The notes under the pieces were generated by a model, which was not told the origin of the DNA, did not search any database, and saw only the letters and a program-made list of their open reading frames with translations. From positions 544,178 through 608,177 of the forward strand of contig JAPZLL010000022.1 of NCBI GenBank assembly GCA_036250225.1: a stretch of 64,000 nucleotides of DNA. The letters are read 5' to 3'. Position numbers and translations under genes: made by a program. This stretch comes from Cercophora sp. LCS_1 (lineage: Eukaryota > Ascomycota > Sordariomycetes > Sordariales > Lasiosphaeriaceae). Shown here piece after piece: positions 53,230-63,321 of this stretch (position 1 is the stretch's first letter; each line of letters starts with the position of its first letter).

Positions 53230-54846
53230 TCACATCCCTTTGGGGAGGTTGACGCGGACGTAGTTGGAGCGGGTCTTAGCCTTTGTCCACCATGACACTC
53301 GGCAAGCGAAAGATCCCGGGCTTCGATAATAATTGATGCAGCTTTTGTCTCTACACAGTATGTTCGGCGACCTTTGCGGTGGGGATAAGTCGGGGTCAAC
53401 GGCGTGATACCAGTCGTTTGCGGGAGTAACCGCTGTAGCGTGGCCACCGCCCACCCTCGTGCAGAGTGTAATCTTCCGAGTGTAACTGGTAGTCAGACAA
53501 GCAGGGCTATCTGCAGTATGAGTTGGATGTCTCCGGATGGTCACAATTTCGGCAGTGTTGTGTAATCCATGACATCTGCCGTAGCCGTGAAGAGCATCGC
53601 TATGACTGTTCTTGTCCCAATCCCCGGTCGAGAACAAGGTTCCTTGTGTTAGATTGGATAGGCCAGCAGTACTTAAACTCTGGTTGCCCCCTGACTCGTA
53701 ATACAAGCACTGACACTCGGTATCCCCGAAGCATGCCATTTCGGGGAAAGGAAGTCGGGGATATGAGGGGAAAAGAGTATCGGCTGCGCCTTGTCGATAC
53801 CTCTGGAACATGGTCCTTATTTCCGATGCGGGCGCCCGCCGGTCCGAGGTGAGAGAAAGGACGTCGGGACCGCTATGGGGCCTCCATTCAAAAGTCAAGA
53901 CAACCACCCACTCCGATGTCGAATAGGCTTCGGTCGTCTTGAGACTGGCTCGGGGCCAGGTTGGAGGGTACTCGGCTCTGCAACGTATATCGTGGCTAGG
54001 GTCGCGGCACTCGACGCTGAAGCCATCGAGGCTGGCTTGGCCTTCGTAGGGATATTGCTGCCACCTGGACAGGTAAGGTTCCATATCAGCCCACGAAATA
54101 TTGACGTGTTCGCACAGGCGAACGGCGCCATGGCGGCCTATGCACGGATGGGCATCATGGTCGCCGCCGCCGCTGCTGCAGCCATCGCAGTGAAGGCCGC
54201 GAGGAGACCTTGACATGACTGGACACTCGTGAGGGGATCGAAGGCAGCCAACGTCCGGGCCGTCGGGACCACCGGGCCGTCGCATGCGGCAATCGTCGCA
54301 CATTCCATCTTTTTGGATTCGACGCCAAAGTTCCTGCCTCACGCCTTTCGGAATTTGGTTCGTCATCTCGATAATTGTACCGGAACTCCGGGAAAGGTAG
54401 TTGATATCTATGACCTTCAAAATATCCGGCCCGTTGATAATCCCCCGAAACCTCCTTGCCACGCGCCGGAGGCAGAGCACAGCAAGCGGATCATCGCCCA
54501 GGCAGCAAAGGATCTGAAGCACAAGCTCATTGGGCAATCGGTTGATGGGGCTGTGGTTCGCGTTGTGCATATGGGCTGCTACCAAGGGGTCCATCCCGGT
54601 ACTCTCCAGTTCTCGCAGGCTGAAAGGGATTTGCCGAGAGTAACGGTTGTGGTGTTCATGTTTTTTTTCAAGTTGTCGACCTGTGTCGACTCGTCCCCCG
54701 GCGCTGACGGTGAGCTGAGGCGGTAGCAGCACATCCGTCGCTCGCTGCATGTCATTCAAGGAGGGTGCCTCCTCAACTGCGCCATCCGTACCGGCTACGT
54801 CGGCTGCGTCGACTTCGTTGATCTCATCGCCGTTGGTACACGCCAT
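53230..54846 (-). CDS. F-box protein, unknown target
   Basis: 538 aa from the ATG at 54846; the frame is open further upstream to 54984 but begins there only with TTG. The F-box is INRLPNELVLQILCCLGDDPLAVLCLRRVARRFRGII (given in two motifs: INRLPNELVLQIL and LCLRRVARRFRGII). A Cys-rich middle (CDDCRMRRPGG.. ..GLHCDGCSS.. ..HPCIGRHGAVRLCEH) could bind zinc, and the C-terminal half contains more paired cysteines. The arrangement is common in fungal F-box families of unknown substrate that may act in SCF ubiquitin ligases. Confidence 0.8.
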   Translation of the reverse strand: MACTNGDEINEVDAADVAGTDGAVEEAPSLNDMQRATDVLLPPQLTVSAGGRVDTGRQLEKKHEHHNRYSRQIPFSLRELESTGMDPLVAAHMHNANHSPINRLPNELVLQILCCLGDDPLAVLCLRRVARRFRGIINGPDILKVIDINYLSRSSGTIIEMTNQIPKGVRQELWRRIQKDGMCDDCRMRRPGGPDGPDVGCLRSPHECPVMSRSPRGLHCDGCSSGGGDHDAHPCIGRHGAVRLCEHVNISWADMEPYLSRWQQYPYEGQASLDGFSVECRDPSHDIRCRAEYPPTWPRASLKTTEAYSTSEWVVVLTFEWRPHSGPDVLSLTSDRRAPASEIRTMFQRYRQGAADTLFPSYPRLPFPEMACFGDTECQCLYYESGGNQSLSTAGLSNLTQGTLFSTGDWDKNSHSDALHGYGRCHGLHNTAEIVTIRRHPTHTADSPACLTTSYTRKITLCTRVGGGHATAVTPANDWYHAVDPDLSPPQRSPNILCRDKSCINYYRSPGSFACRVSWWTKAKTRSNYVRVNLPKGM

Positions 54847-55248
54847 GAGAGTGGGCGTTTTTGCGGATAGGGATGCGCTGAAATGGTGACGGTTAACCTG
54901 GGAAGTGGGAACATCCGCACTGTCAGAATGCAGAGTCCGAGCAGACTGACTGGCCGGTATTAATACTCCAGTGTTAGAAGCCAAAAAGACCTGCCGACGT
55001 AAATCTACCTACGCCATTCGGAACTCTAACATTGTGGTTTGCAGTGCTATCTATTTATCTATCGAGTTACGTCCGAAAAACTGGGCCGCGGCGCAGTCTA
55101 GATGAACTTAGTTACATTAGGTTAGCTGAGGCGGGGAGATACGGAAGAAACTACGGGTGGGAAAGTAACTGTGTACATGCGCGTGAAAGGCAAGCGGTGC
55201 GTCCTTTCACGTGATGTAATTAAGCCACCTAGGTGTAGATTGTATTGG
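54847..55248. other. intergenic, no gene recognised
   Basis: 5' flank of the F-box gene. No recognised content. Confidence 0.4.
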
Positions 55249-55905
55249 GCTATGGTCGGCATGTAGATTTGACCTCAAGGCCGTCTTTAGCGACGCCGAT
55301 GAATCTGTCCCACTTGGCTGCGTCATCCTTGCTTGGCTCCGTCGGCATAGCCGCCGATTTGTTCCTGGCCGCTTTCCAATCTTTGTACTCGGCACATTGG
55401 GTGAACATAACATGCTCGCAGGCAGCGCTCCGACGGCGGATCGACGGTTGGATATGTGAACGTCCTCGTCACTGGCAGGGGATGTGAGAGCATGCGGGGT
55501 AGAAAGGTGCCGATTTGATACGCATGGGGATTACCCGTGATCTTTCCAAAGAAGATCTTGTACTGCCCAAAGGACTGATGCATCGCATGGCTAAGGGTCA
55601 TGGCGTATACGGCCGGTTCATGTCGGTCGCTTCGATCAGATGGACTACGCCAAGATCGAACATGTTCAGGATGGTGATGGCTGCCTTCTTTGGGTCGTCG
55701 ATCGTACCACCCTGCTCTACCTTGGTTAGCGAACAAGGGATGATATGTGATACCTCAACGTGGCTATAATCTTCCCGTCGTCATCCATGGCCTGATCCTG
55801 GTTGGTTGACCGCGTGATAGCCTCGGCGGTATCAAAAGCATGTGTAACTACACTGCTGTGGCGATCACGGACGAGACGGGCTTCATGAAGGGCGGAGAGA
55901 CGTCC
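55249..55905 (-). pseudogene. HNH-endonuclease domain gene, decayed
   Basis: Reading the minus strand across frame changes gives FDTAEAITRSTNQDQAM, EVSHIIPCSL, AAITILNMFDLGVVHLIE, AMTLSHAMHQSFGQYKIFF, NPHAYQIGTFLP, LPVTRTFTYPTVDPP and EYKDWKAARNKS. This is the order of the fungal HNH_2-type family, with the HNH-like His pair in SHIIP. At least three frame changes, around 55760, 55615 and 55440, prevent a continuous product. The N-terminal part is not recognised. Confidence 0.7.
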
Positions 55906-56049
55906 CAGATTTGATATTGCTTGGGACTAATCGCAGAAAATAGGACTAAGCCACACCCCGTCGAAAGCGGTCAGCATTCTGAAATGCTCATTGGCCCGAA
56001 TCTGGGCCACGGTCCCAAATTTTGGCCCAGAATATACCAGTACATGCCC

Positions 56050-56210
56050 TAGGATGGTACACAATGTCCCAGCTCGAATTTAGGGATATTACATGATATT
56101 CCAGCACTAATGGAACGGTACATTGTACCCTAGCTCGAAATTTGGGATGGTACACGATAATATACTAGCACCGATAGGATGTCTCACAGTATACTAGTAC
56201 ATGGTGTACA
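56050..56210. repeat. imperfect ~60-bp tandem repeat
   Basis: Two full units and a part (GGATGGTACACAATGT.., GGAACGGTACATTGTA.., AGGATGTCTCACAGTA..) with shared CAGCTCGAA and CTAGCACC-type cores. AT-rich and non-coding. Confidence 0.7.
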
Positions 56211-57254
56211 CCAGTTCATGCCCTGTCAACTGTTACGTTTGTTGCAGAACTATATGACCTCTCGTCAATGCACGGGCGGCTAGCTGCTTACCTAGTAATG
56301 ATTTGATTAGAGATCTACGATAGAAAGCAGCTAACCCAGGAGTCTACTACCTACCCCAGATGACCACGGCCTCCCGAACCGTAATAAATGGACAGCCCCT
56401 GGGTAACAACCCCTTTACTGGTACAGTTACGTGAGATACTGTTTATACAAGGAAATTCCAATACGGCAAGTCACCAAGATACGGCAAAGCAAGAGCCTAT
56501 CCCTCGTTCGACAAAATACTATAAGCGATAGTTCCTTTATCACAATTTCCTATATTGTAGATTGGTATATTAATACGCTAGGTAATCGTTAATTCCGCAC
56601 TGTGAATTTCCCTCGTTTACATTCTCTACCAAGACATATGTGTCCTGTTGTGATTCTAACACGGGTATAGGTACTTCTCTTCTGATAAGGACGGTAAGCT
56701 GACTGTGACGAGGATAGCTGGTTGGCGGCTGGTTGACAGCTGCCAGGACGGTGAAGGCTGGCGGATTGGCTGGCAGTTGGCTAGCAACTATCGGGCCATT
56801 GACGTATCGATGAGGCTGACGCGTGGGGGAGATCAACCCCATCATCGCGCGTTCGGTGTGAGGAGTGGCCTTTCCTTCCTGACACCACAATCGAACCAAA
56901 TTGTTGGCTACAACTATCGTGCCCTCAGTGCCGCAATTGTGCCTCCAGTCACACTGACATTAGGACAACTGAAGGAAGCTATGTCGAAGACCTAGGTCTT
57001 CCAGAGACAAAGGTTAAAAGCCAAGTGTTACGCGGATAGGTACTGCGTTTCCGTAACTGCCCTTATAACGCAAGCAAGCGTTGGGTTTGCTGGTCTTGGC
57101 ATATTTGAGCAGGGTAACCTAAAATAATGAAAACAGTCTGGTTTCCTGCGACGAATCTGGGCACACGAAATTTCCTTTTTCGTCCGTCATCCTGAGCTGG
57201 GGTGAGCTGTGGCTGATTTGTCCTGAGCTTCCCCTGATTCTTCCCTGGGCTAGG
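56211..57254. other. AT-rich intergenic region
   Basis: Frames at 56570-56899 (minus) and 56705-56995 (plus) have no recognised domain. Short TGGCTGGC-type repeats near 56720-56785. Confidence 0.4.
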
Positions 57255-57869
57255 GTGATCCCATACGCCTCTGCAGCACAGCCTCAGAGGTCCCTTTTCT
57301 GTCTGTGCACAATCAAGGTTCCGGCGCGTAACCGAGCGCCGAGGATCCGGCGCCGAACGCTGAAACTGTACAAGAGTGACGCGAGGCCTTCGGCTACAAC
57401 AGAGTTTTCGCGGACAATAAGGTTTGCCTCGATCGCACAAAATGGATTTTCCCAAATCTGCCCGCCTTCCTCCTTCACCATCTCCAACCATCCTCAGCGG
57501 AATCCCAAACCACGCCCGAGAACGCTGCAAGACTGCGCCAAAACATCAAGATCCCACGGACCAGCCAGTCATCAAGGCATGCACACCCATCGAACAATCC
57601 ATATATCGCTGCTGACAAGAACGTGCCACAGTACCGCATCCACGAGGCGAAGCAAGCTGCAATACAATACAAGATTGGTCTGGAGAGTCCTTGGAAGCAA
57701 CAACGGAGTGGCAACTTACAAGATGGGCACCAAGGGCAAGCTTCCTGTCAGGGAGCACGGCAAGAAGACGGTGCTCAAGGACATCACCTTGGCTACACCG
57801 AAGGCGGGGAAGGCACGCAACCGTGTGGTCGGCATTGATTGGTATTATTATAGGCGCCTTTGCGAGTAA
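57255..57869 (+). other. unassigned open frame of about 200 codons
   Basis: Plus-strand frame with a basic, Ser/Thr-rich sequence and the segment TYKMGTKGKLPVREHGKKTV near its end. No recognised family. Composition changes sharply to AT-rich at about 57840, so the frame may be cut by a repeat boundary. Confidence 0.2.
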
Positions 57870-58053
57870 TGTACTTATTATAGTGGGAGGAACCCTTAAT
57901 AATAATATATTTATATTTGGTATAAAAATAGTTTGAATAAAGCATTTCCAACAGACTATTATATAAGGAAAAATAGGTGCCTGATGTAAATTTAGCCAAT
58001 ACCTTTTATTGGGAACGGAAAAGACAATTGTTGAATTAATAGCTACCAGTGCC

Positions 58054-58640
58054 CTGTAACTGGTGGCCAACAGCACTGCTGCAAAGCAGCAGTGGTGGTG
58101 GGGGTGCCAAGGCACTAAGCCACAGTGGGCCCACAGGCCCACTGTTCCAAGAGTCCTCACACAGTTGTGGGCACAACTATCGTATCTATATACATGCAGT
58201 GTTTTCCTGGACCCGAGGTTTCCTTGCTCCGGGTCCGTCCCGGACCCGGGTGCTTCCCGGCCTGGGTCCATTCTCAGTGGTCGTCCTTGGACCCGGGTGC
58301 TTCTTCGTTCGGGTCCTCTCTTGGACCCGGGTGCTCCTTCGTTCGGGTCTTCTCTGATTGGTTCCATCGAGGCCTGGCGGAGCGCTGTGCTCTGAGCTTC
58401 GCTGATTGGTGATTGAGATTGGTCCGTGCTCCCTCCTTGAGGTCATGACTTGGGTCGTGACACCATTGTCCGGGACCTTAGAGTCTATATTCTATTTGAT
58501 AGTATATTCCCCTTTAAGAGTTGCACTAGCCTTTATTCAGTTACCTTACACCCACCCTACTTAGAGCATTGGACCCTGTCCGCTCTTACGATCTGTCTTT
58601 CCCAGGCTTACCTCGGTGTACCTGGAGCGGGCCGTAACAA
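58054..58640 (+). mobile_element. possible solo LTR carrying a minisatellite
   Basis: The block starts TGTAACTGG and ends GGGCCGTAACA, as LTRs of some fungal gypsy elements do. No target duplication, partner LTR or internal region was found. Weak. Confidence 0.3.
58205..58352. repeat. ~33-bp GGACCCGGGTGC minisatellite
   Basis: Four or so units of the type TTGGACCCGGGTGCTTCTTC followed by GTTCGGGTCCTCTC, the last two nearly identical. Confidence 0.85.
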
Positions 58641-59635
58641 TCTGACTTATTGTTATTTCGGCTGCGTTATAATGTATAAATTAAATAAAGCTATAGCCCT
58701 GGTAGATAAGGATCTTAATATATATAATCTCTTTAAATCTTTGAAAGAAGAATTGGAACTAGTGTTTAGCTACGTAATTAGGAAGACTGCTGACGAAGAT
58801 AGTTGTATTATTTGAGTTAGTTAATTGATTTGTAAATTGTATTTGATTTAAAGATCCAGACTGGTCGCCAACATGGCTGTCCACGGACCGGGCTTGTAGT
58901 AGAACCGCCTTCTCAGGTCGAATTTGTTAGAAGGAAGGTGCCTCCCGAAGGCTCTGGAAGGAAGCAGAACGATGGATTGGTCACCATCGCCACAGTGGAA
59001 TCGCCACCTGTTTACAGCTATAAGAAAGGCTCTCTGACCATGCCAGAGAGCAAATACAGAGAATACAATCACGGTTTTCCACTTGAATAAGCAGTGCAGT
59101 GTTTCTGACAGAATTCGGCCTCCGCTTCGTCCTCATGGTCGTGAGGCCCCCATGTCCACCGATCAGGGCGACCGGGCAGCGCGATGCACAGCTAATTGTG
59201 CCGCCGTCTTGAGGGTGCGTGTGTGGTCTGAAACGGCAAGGTTTTGGACGGGAACTTTCGCCGCCACTGTGAGTCAGAAAGTCGAAGGAAGGAGCTAAAC
59301 ACCTTCTTTGGTGCCCAAGGTCATCACGTGACATACCACCACCGGAGGCATCAGTGTGCTTCCCATTCAATCACCGGGTCTTGTGGTCAAAAATCTTCGC
59401 GAGATCCACAATTTGGATCTTTCGTCCGAGTTTGCAAAAGGCTAAAAGACGGAAGTGTGCACCTGTCTCGTTACACTTGCCGGTTCGCTCGGGCTGCAAT
59501 CCGATTCGGGCCCGAGATCGAACACATCGACAGGTGCGCTCCTTCCCTTTCATGGAAAGAATGACCCTGCTCAGTCAACTCCGACTGGAAGGCGCGGCCA
59601 TCGCCATCAAGACAAAGAGACCCGAATCTACCACC
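58641..59635. other. intergenic, no gene recognised
   Basis: AT-rich at its left end, normal composition to the right; 3' flank of the following minus-strand gene. Confidence 0.4.
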
Positions 59636-60420
59636 CTAAATGTACGAGCACAAAGCTCTTGTCCCCGGAAACTCGGCAGCGCACTTCTCATCCGTAAAGC
59701 CCTCCTTCGCCTGACGCATCGCAGTCCCGGTTACGCACGGAAAGACGCACTGAAAATTGGCATTGAGTCAGCCGCGTACCTTCCATCTCTGCTTTGAGAG
59801 TCGCAGTGTTCGATTGCAGAAAAAATACATGAAAAACTCACCTGAAAGCCCTCGACATCATCACACTCCTCGAACGCGCCCCTCTGAACAGGACAATGCG
59901 TCTTTGAGTAATACCCAAATGGCATCTTCTTGTCGGCCGTGACACAGGCGCATTCGATTTGTAGCCTACACGACTCCGCCCTCTTCCCAACCTCATTCAA
60001 ATCCTCTTCAAGTTTCCTCGCTTCCGAGCCCGTCTCTTCCGGTCCAGCAACACCACGCTTCCCACTTCGAGCGCCCGGCTTCGCCGGATACGTATCCGCA
60101 GTCCTGAGACACACCGAATCGCTGGAGAAGAATGGCGGCGAATCAGTATCCACACACTCGAGCTTATCGCAGCTTCCGATAGTCCAGACGAAGAAGTAGT
60201 CGGGTGAGCTGCACACGAGCCGAGGGGCACCCAGGGCTCCCTCGCAGTTGAGAAGCCAGCCCTTGGGGCAGCGGGGGCGAGGGCCGCTTCCGCAGTTCGG
60301 ACCGTCACTTCGGGACTGAGGGGATGGAAGGGCTGTGGCTGCGGAGAGGAAGCCCAGCAGGTTGATGGCGGAGAGGAAGCCCAGCAGGTTGGTGGCGGAG
60401 AGGATTTGGTTGGGATGCAT
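59636..60420 (-). CDS. secreted cysteine-rich protein, unknown
   Basis: Exons 60420-59842 and 59749-59636; intron 92 nt (GTGAGT..TTTCAG), phase 0; 230 aa. The hydrophobic signal region contains the same eight residues twice (NLLGFLSAINLLGFLSA), followed by TALPSPQ. The mature protein has many cysteines (GPNCGSGPRPRCPKG, RLVCSS, GSCDKLEC, ECACVTADKK, EECDDVEGFQ, then CVFPCVTG and DEKCAAEF from exon 2). The exon-2 choice extends the protein with more Cys pairs and ends cleanly; an earlier acceptor would stop after a few residues. No family recognised. Likely extracellular. Confidence 0.75.
60372..60419. repeat. 24-bp tandem duplication in the signal-peptide codons
   Basis: Two near-identical 24-nt units (GAGAGGAAGCCCAGCAGGTT plus neighbours) at about 60336-60405 encode the doubled NLLGFLSA. 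Confidence 0.7.
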
Positions 60421-60823
60421 GTTGGCTTCGAGGATGAGCGATGGCAGTCGATGTAGAGAGCCTGACTTGTAACTCGGAGTGTTTAGCCGGCTGCCCTGTT
60501 TTAAAGAGGCGCAACTAGGTTCACTGTCGCGAGGTGGGTGATTCCGTGTTGTTGATGGGGCGGGATTGACGATGAGCACTTTAGCCTGCACGCAATCTAA
60601 GAGATTTTAGGAGGCGCGAAATCACACCAAATCGGGACATGTTAGTTCGGCCCATGTGTTTGTTCCCTGGTTGTCCATCGGCTCAACAAATCATCGTGGT
60701 TCAGGGGGTGGAGGAAGTCATGCGAGGTAAAGTGTTCTGCTAACAATTTCATTGTTCGCGGTGGGCACACAGAAGAACTACGATGCTGCGAATCCCCCGT
60801 GGACATGCCCAAAAACCGGACTA
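60421..60823. other. intergenic, 5' flank of the secreted-protein gene
   Basis: No recognised gene. Confidence 0.4.
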
Positions 60824-61169
60824 CAGTCAAGTCTGCACATAAGCATCAGCTCGGGAACGGCAATATTGATCGTTAAACCCAGATTATGCTTAAGCTAAAT
60901 GCATACATAACCCTAACCCTGGTATTTTTGCCCCAATCCCCCTATAAGGTCCCTATAAATACAGGGCCTACTGCCTAGAACCCGGGGCATAACCCCCTAT
61001 AACTATACTGACTTCAACGATTTGTATGGTGACTAAGCCAAAATTTTAATGATAATGCCAATGCGGAAGATATGCTCATGTGCCATACAAATTCGTTCGG
61101 GAACGGCCATTTTGACCGGTATAGCCAGATTATCGTTATACCTCTGATGCTTATGTGCAGACTTGACTG
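60824..61169. mobile_element. MITE with perfect 26-bp inverted repeats and TA duplication
   Basis: The left end begins CAGTCAAGTCTGCACATA and the right end is its exact reverse complement over 26 nt (60824-60849 and 61144-61169). TA flanks both sides (60822-60823, 61170-61171). Total 346 bp, no coding capacity. Next to the ends lie direct copies of a CGGGAACGGC.. ..CCAGATTAT motif. Confidence 0.92.
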
Positions 61170-61326
61170 TACGGTCCATTTGAAGGAAAATGAGGACAGA
61201 AAACGCCCGAGGAAGTTGAATTCCTCAGTAACTATCTGCTACAGACGTACTTAGTAACCCAAATTTGCCAATCTCAATATCTCTCTGTCCAACCAACCGT
61301 ACTCAACGCCCTCAAGGTTCAAACAC

Positions 61327-62064
61327 CTAGCTGTACAAGTCCTCTGTCCGAAGCAACTCCTCCGGTTCTCCGGTATCCGACACAACCCGCGTATCCAAAT
61401 CGTGCAGTCTGGCTGGATATCGACACTTCACGGTAGATCCCCTAGAATGACAGTTCGCCGTCGCCGTCAGCAGCTGCGTGTCCGTGCCATCTCTCGAGTT
61501 CGGGCAGTTGTGGCCGAACAAGCACCTGTTGTCGATGCACTTGGTGCCGAACTCGCACACTTGGTTGCGCTTGGCGATGTGGCTCAGAGCAATAAGGTCG
61601 TCCTGGGTGGCCTGGTGGGCGTGGTTGAAGTGGCACTCGTCGCCGAATCGGCAGTAGTTGTTGAGGTAGAAGCTTCTGCAGAGCTTTTGCTTTCGGATCC
61701 TGGTGTAGGCCTCTTGGAACCTCTTGTTGGTCGGCAGAACCGGATCAATGCGCTCTCCTGCAGCGTTTATTTGGATTCGGTAGCCGGTTATTGTGGCTCG
61801 CGTCGGTCTGGCTCTGACGTTTAGGGTCGGGTCGGGGTTTGATATTGGGGTGTCTAGAATCCCACTGGCTCGTTTAGCGACGGCTAGGTAAGTTCGTCTG
61901 GACGGGTCAACCGGGCCGGACCCACCTTCGGGATTGGTGAAGATCTGCTGCAATAGACGGAAGTCTTCGCAAACAAATTCCACGGGCGGGCAGCAGCTGC
62001 CAAAGAGCGGGTAATGGGCTGTGCCCAGGCCACGTCCTTTCTCGTCTGGTCCTTGCTTCCGGAG
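61327..62064 (-). CDS. tandem CCCH zinc-finger region, in frame with the kinase
   Basis: About 245 codons with no internal ATG. Two CCCH fingers: LCRSFYLNNYCRFGDECHFNH and VCEFGTKCIDNRCLFGHNCP, of the fungal RNA-binding-type pair, preceded by GYRIQINAAGERIDP. The frame continues upstream without a stop to the TAG that ends the kinase frame at 62065-62067 (..LAMME, stop, LRKQGPDEKGRGLG..). With no start of its own, it probably is, or was, the C-terminal half of the kinase protein. Confidence 0.65.
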   Translation of the reverse strand, partial: LRKQGPDEKGRGLGTAHYPLFGSCCPPVEFVCEDFRLLQQIFTNPEGGSGPVDPSRRTYLAVAKRASGILDTPISNPDPTLNVRARPTRATITGYRIQINAAGERIDPVLPTNKRFQEAYTRIRKQKLCRSFYLNNYCRFGDECHFNHAHQATQDDLIALSHIAKRNQVCEFGTKCIDNRCLFGHNCPNSRDGTDTQLLTATANCHSRGSTVKCRYPARLHDLDTRVVSDTGEPEELLRTEDLYS

Positions 62065-63321
62065 CTACTCCATCATGGCCAAGCGGGTGGTGATCTGGGT
62101 TGGGGTCGGTCTATCCCTCGGCTCCTTCGACATCATCTCCTTAATCAGCGCAATGAGATGGTCCTGGACATCCGACTCTCCGGACGCGCGGAGCATAACA
62201 GTCCAGTCGTTAAAGGCATCCTCACCAGTGTCGTCTGGCCTATTCAGGTATTGAGCATACATACCATTCTTCTCAGGCTTGACACCCAGGTCATCCCTCG
62301 AACAAACCTTGAGGGCAAGGTCTCCAACATACTCAATGCTAAGAGCACAGAGGATCTCGAGAAAGATGCAACCGAGGGAAAATATGTCCGCCTCCGGTCC
62401 CGATGGTTCACCAAGGACCTCCTCTGGGGCGTTATAGAGCAGAGTTCCAGCAACAGTACTCGTACCATAGTAGCTCTCATTCGCTTGGCCGTGGCCCTTC
62501 GCTAGGCCGAAATCGCAAATCCGTATGCCTCCAAGATCGGGAAGGCACACCGGCCACCAAGGTTGGGGTCGTTCTCACCCTGATCGTGGAGAAAGTCCTG
62601 GGAAGGGAACATCAAGATGTTCTGGGGCTTCAAGTCTCGGTGCCGAACCTTGTGGACGCTGAAATACCGGAGCGCCTCAGCGAGGCAGCCAAAAGCTGCA
62701 AAAAGTCGCCTGACCGTCTCGCCTACCACTTCCCGAATGGTCAGGGCCGCCGGGCTGATAGTCCTGTCTTCGGGATTGGTTCCGCCCGTCAAAAACTTGG
62801 CCATATCGTTGAGTGGCACACTGATTCCCGTGGGCAGGTCCCCAATCGGCGTGCCAAAGTCGGAGTCTTTCACGGCTCTGTTCAAAGCGATGCCGGCATG
62901 CTTGACCTGGATGAGAACGTGGCTGAGGGCGAATGGGGCGACTGGCCAGAAGAACCTGTTCGTAGGATCCGACAAATTCGATGACATGCTGGTGGCGCAG
63001 ACGTCTCAGGATGGATATCTCGCGCTGGAAGGCCTCTCGAGTCTCCTCCATGGTCACATTGGGAATGGAAACTTGCTTCCGGGCGAGGTAGGTTTTGCGG
63101 TCTGCGCCGTGGTACTTGTAAGGGCAGAAGGTTTTATAAACGTCTCCAAACCCCCCGCCTCCGAGTTTCCCCAGAATGGGCATGCTGAAATGGACGGGAT
63201 CCTCTTGATCGAACCGAACGTGGCGGCCATGCGCAAGGCCTTGACGGCTCCAGTCTTGAAGCAGGTCGGGATACTTTGCCAGGACGTCCGCTCTATACTT
63301 TGGGTACTTGTCTGGCGCCAT
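62065..63321 (-). CDS. protein kinase (serine/threonine type)
   Basis: Exons 63321-62956, 62906-62579 and 62528-62065 with 49-nt and 50-nt introns, giving 385 aa to the TAG. All landmarks are present: glycine loop LGGGGFGDVYK (~53-63), ARK with the ATP-binding Lys82, HRDLKPQNIL (~211-220), CDFGLAK formed after intron 2, and the APEEV activation-segment end. Both introns are needed to join the kinase subdomains; phases 0 and 1 fit. The region between the first exon and the WPV/ATFL-like segment is longer than usual. The start matches the 'LxxYPxLxxxWxxQG' opening of a fungal kinase group. The next frame-mates downstream are CCCH fingers, so the TAG may be a truncation. Confidence 0.85.

Noticed and set aside
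57255..57869. Real gene with KLPVREHGKKTV segment
   Set aside because: No family, no signal, boundary with AT-rich repeat at its end; kept only as an unassigned frame.
60905..60922. Telomere-like CCCTAACCCT
   Set aside because: Less than two repeat units inside a MITE; not a telomere.
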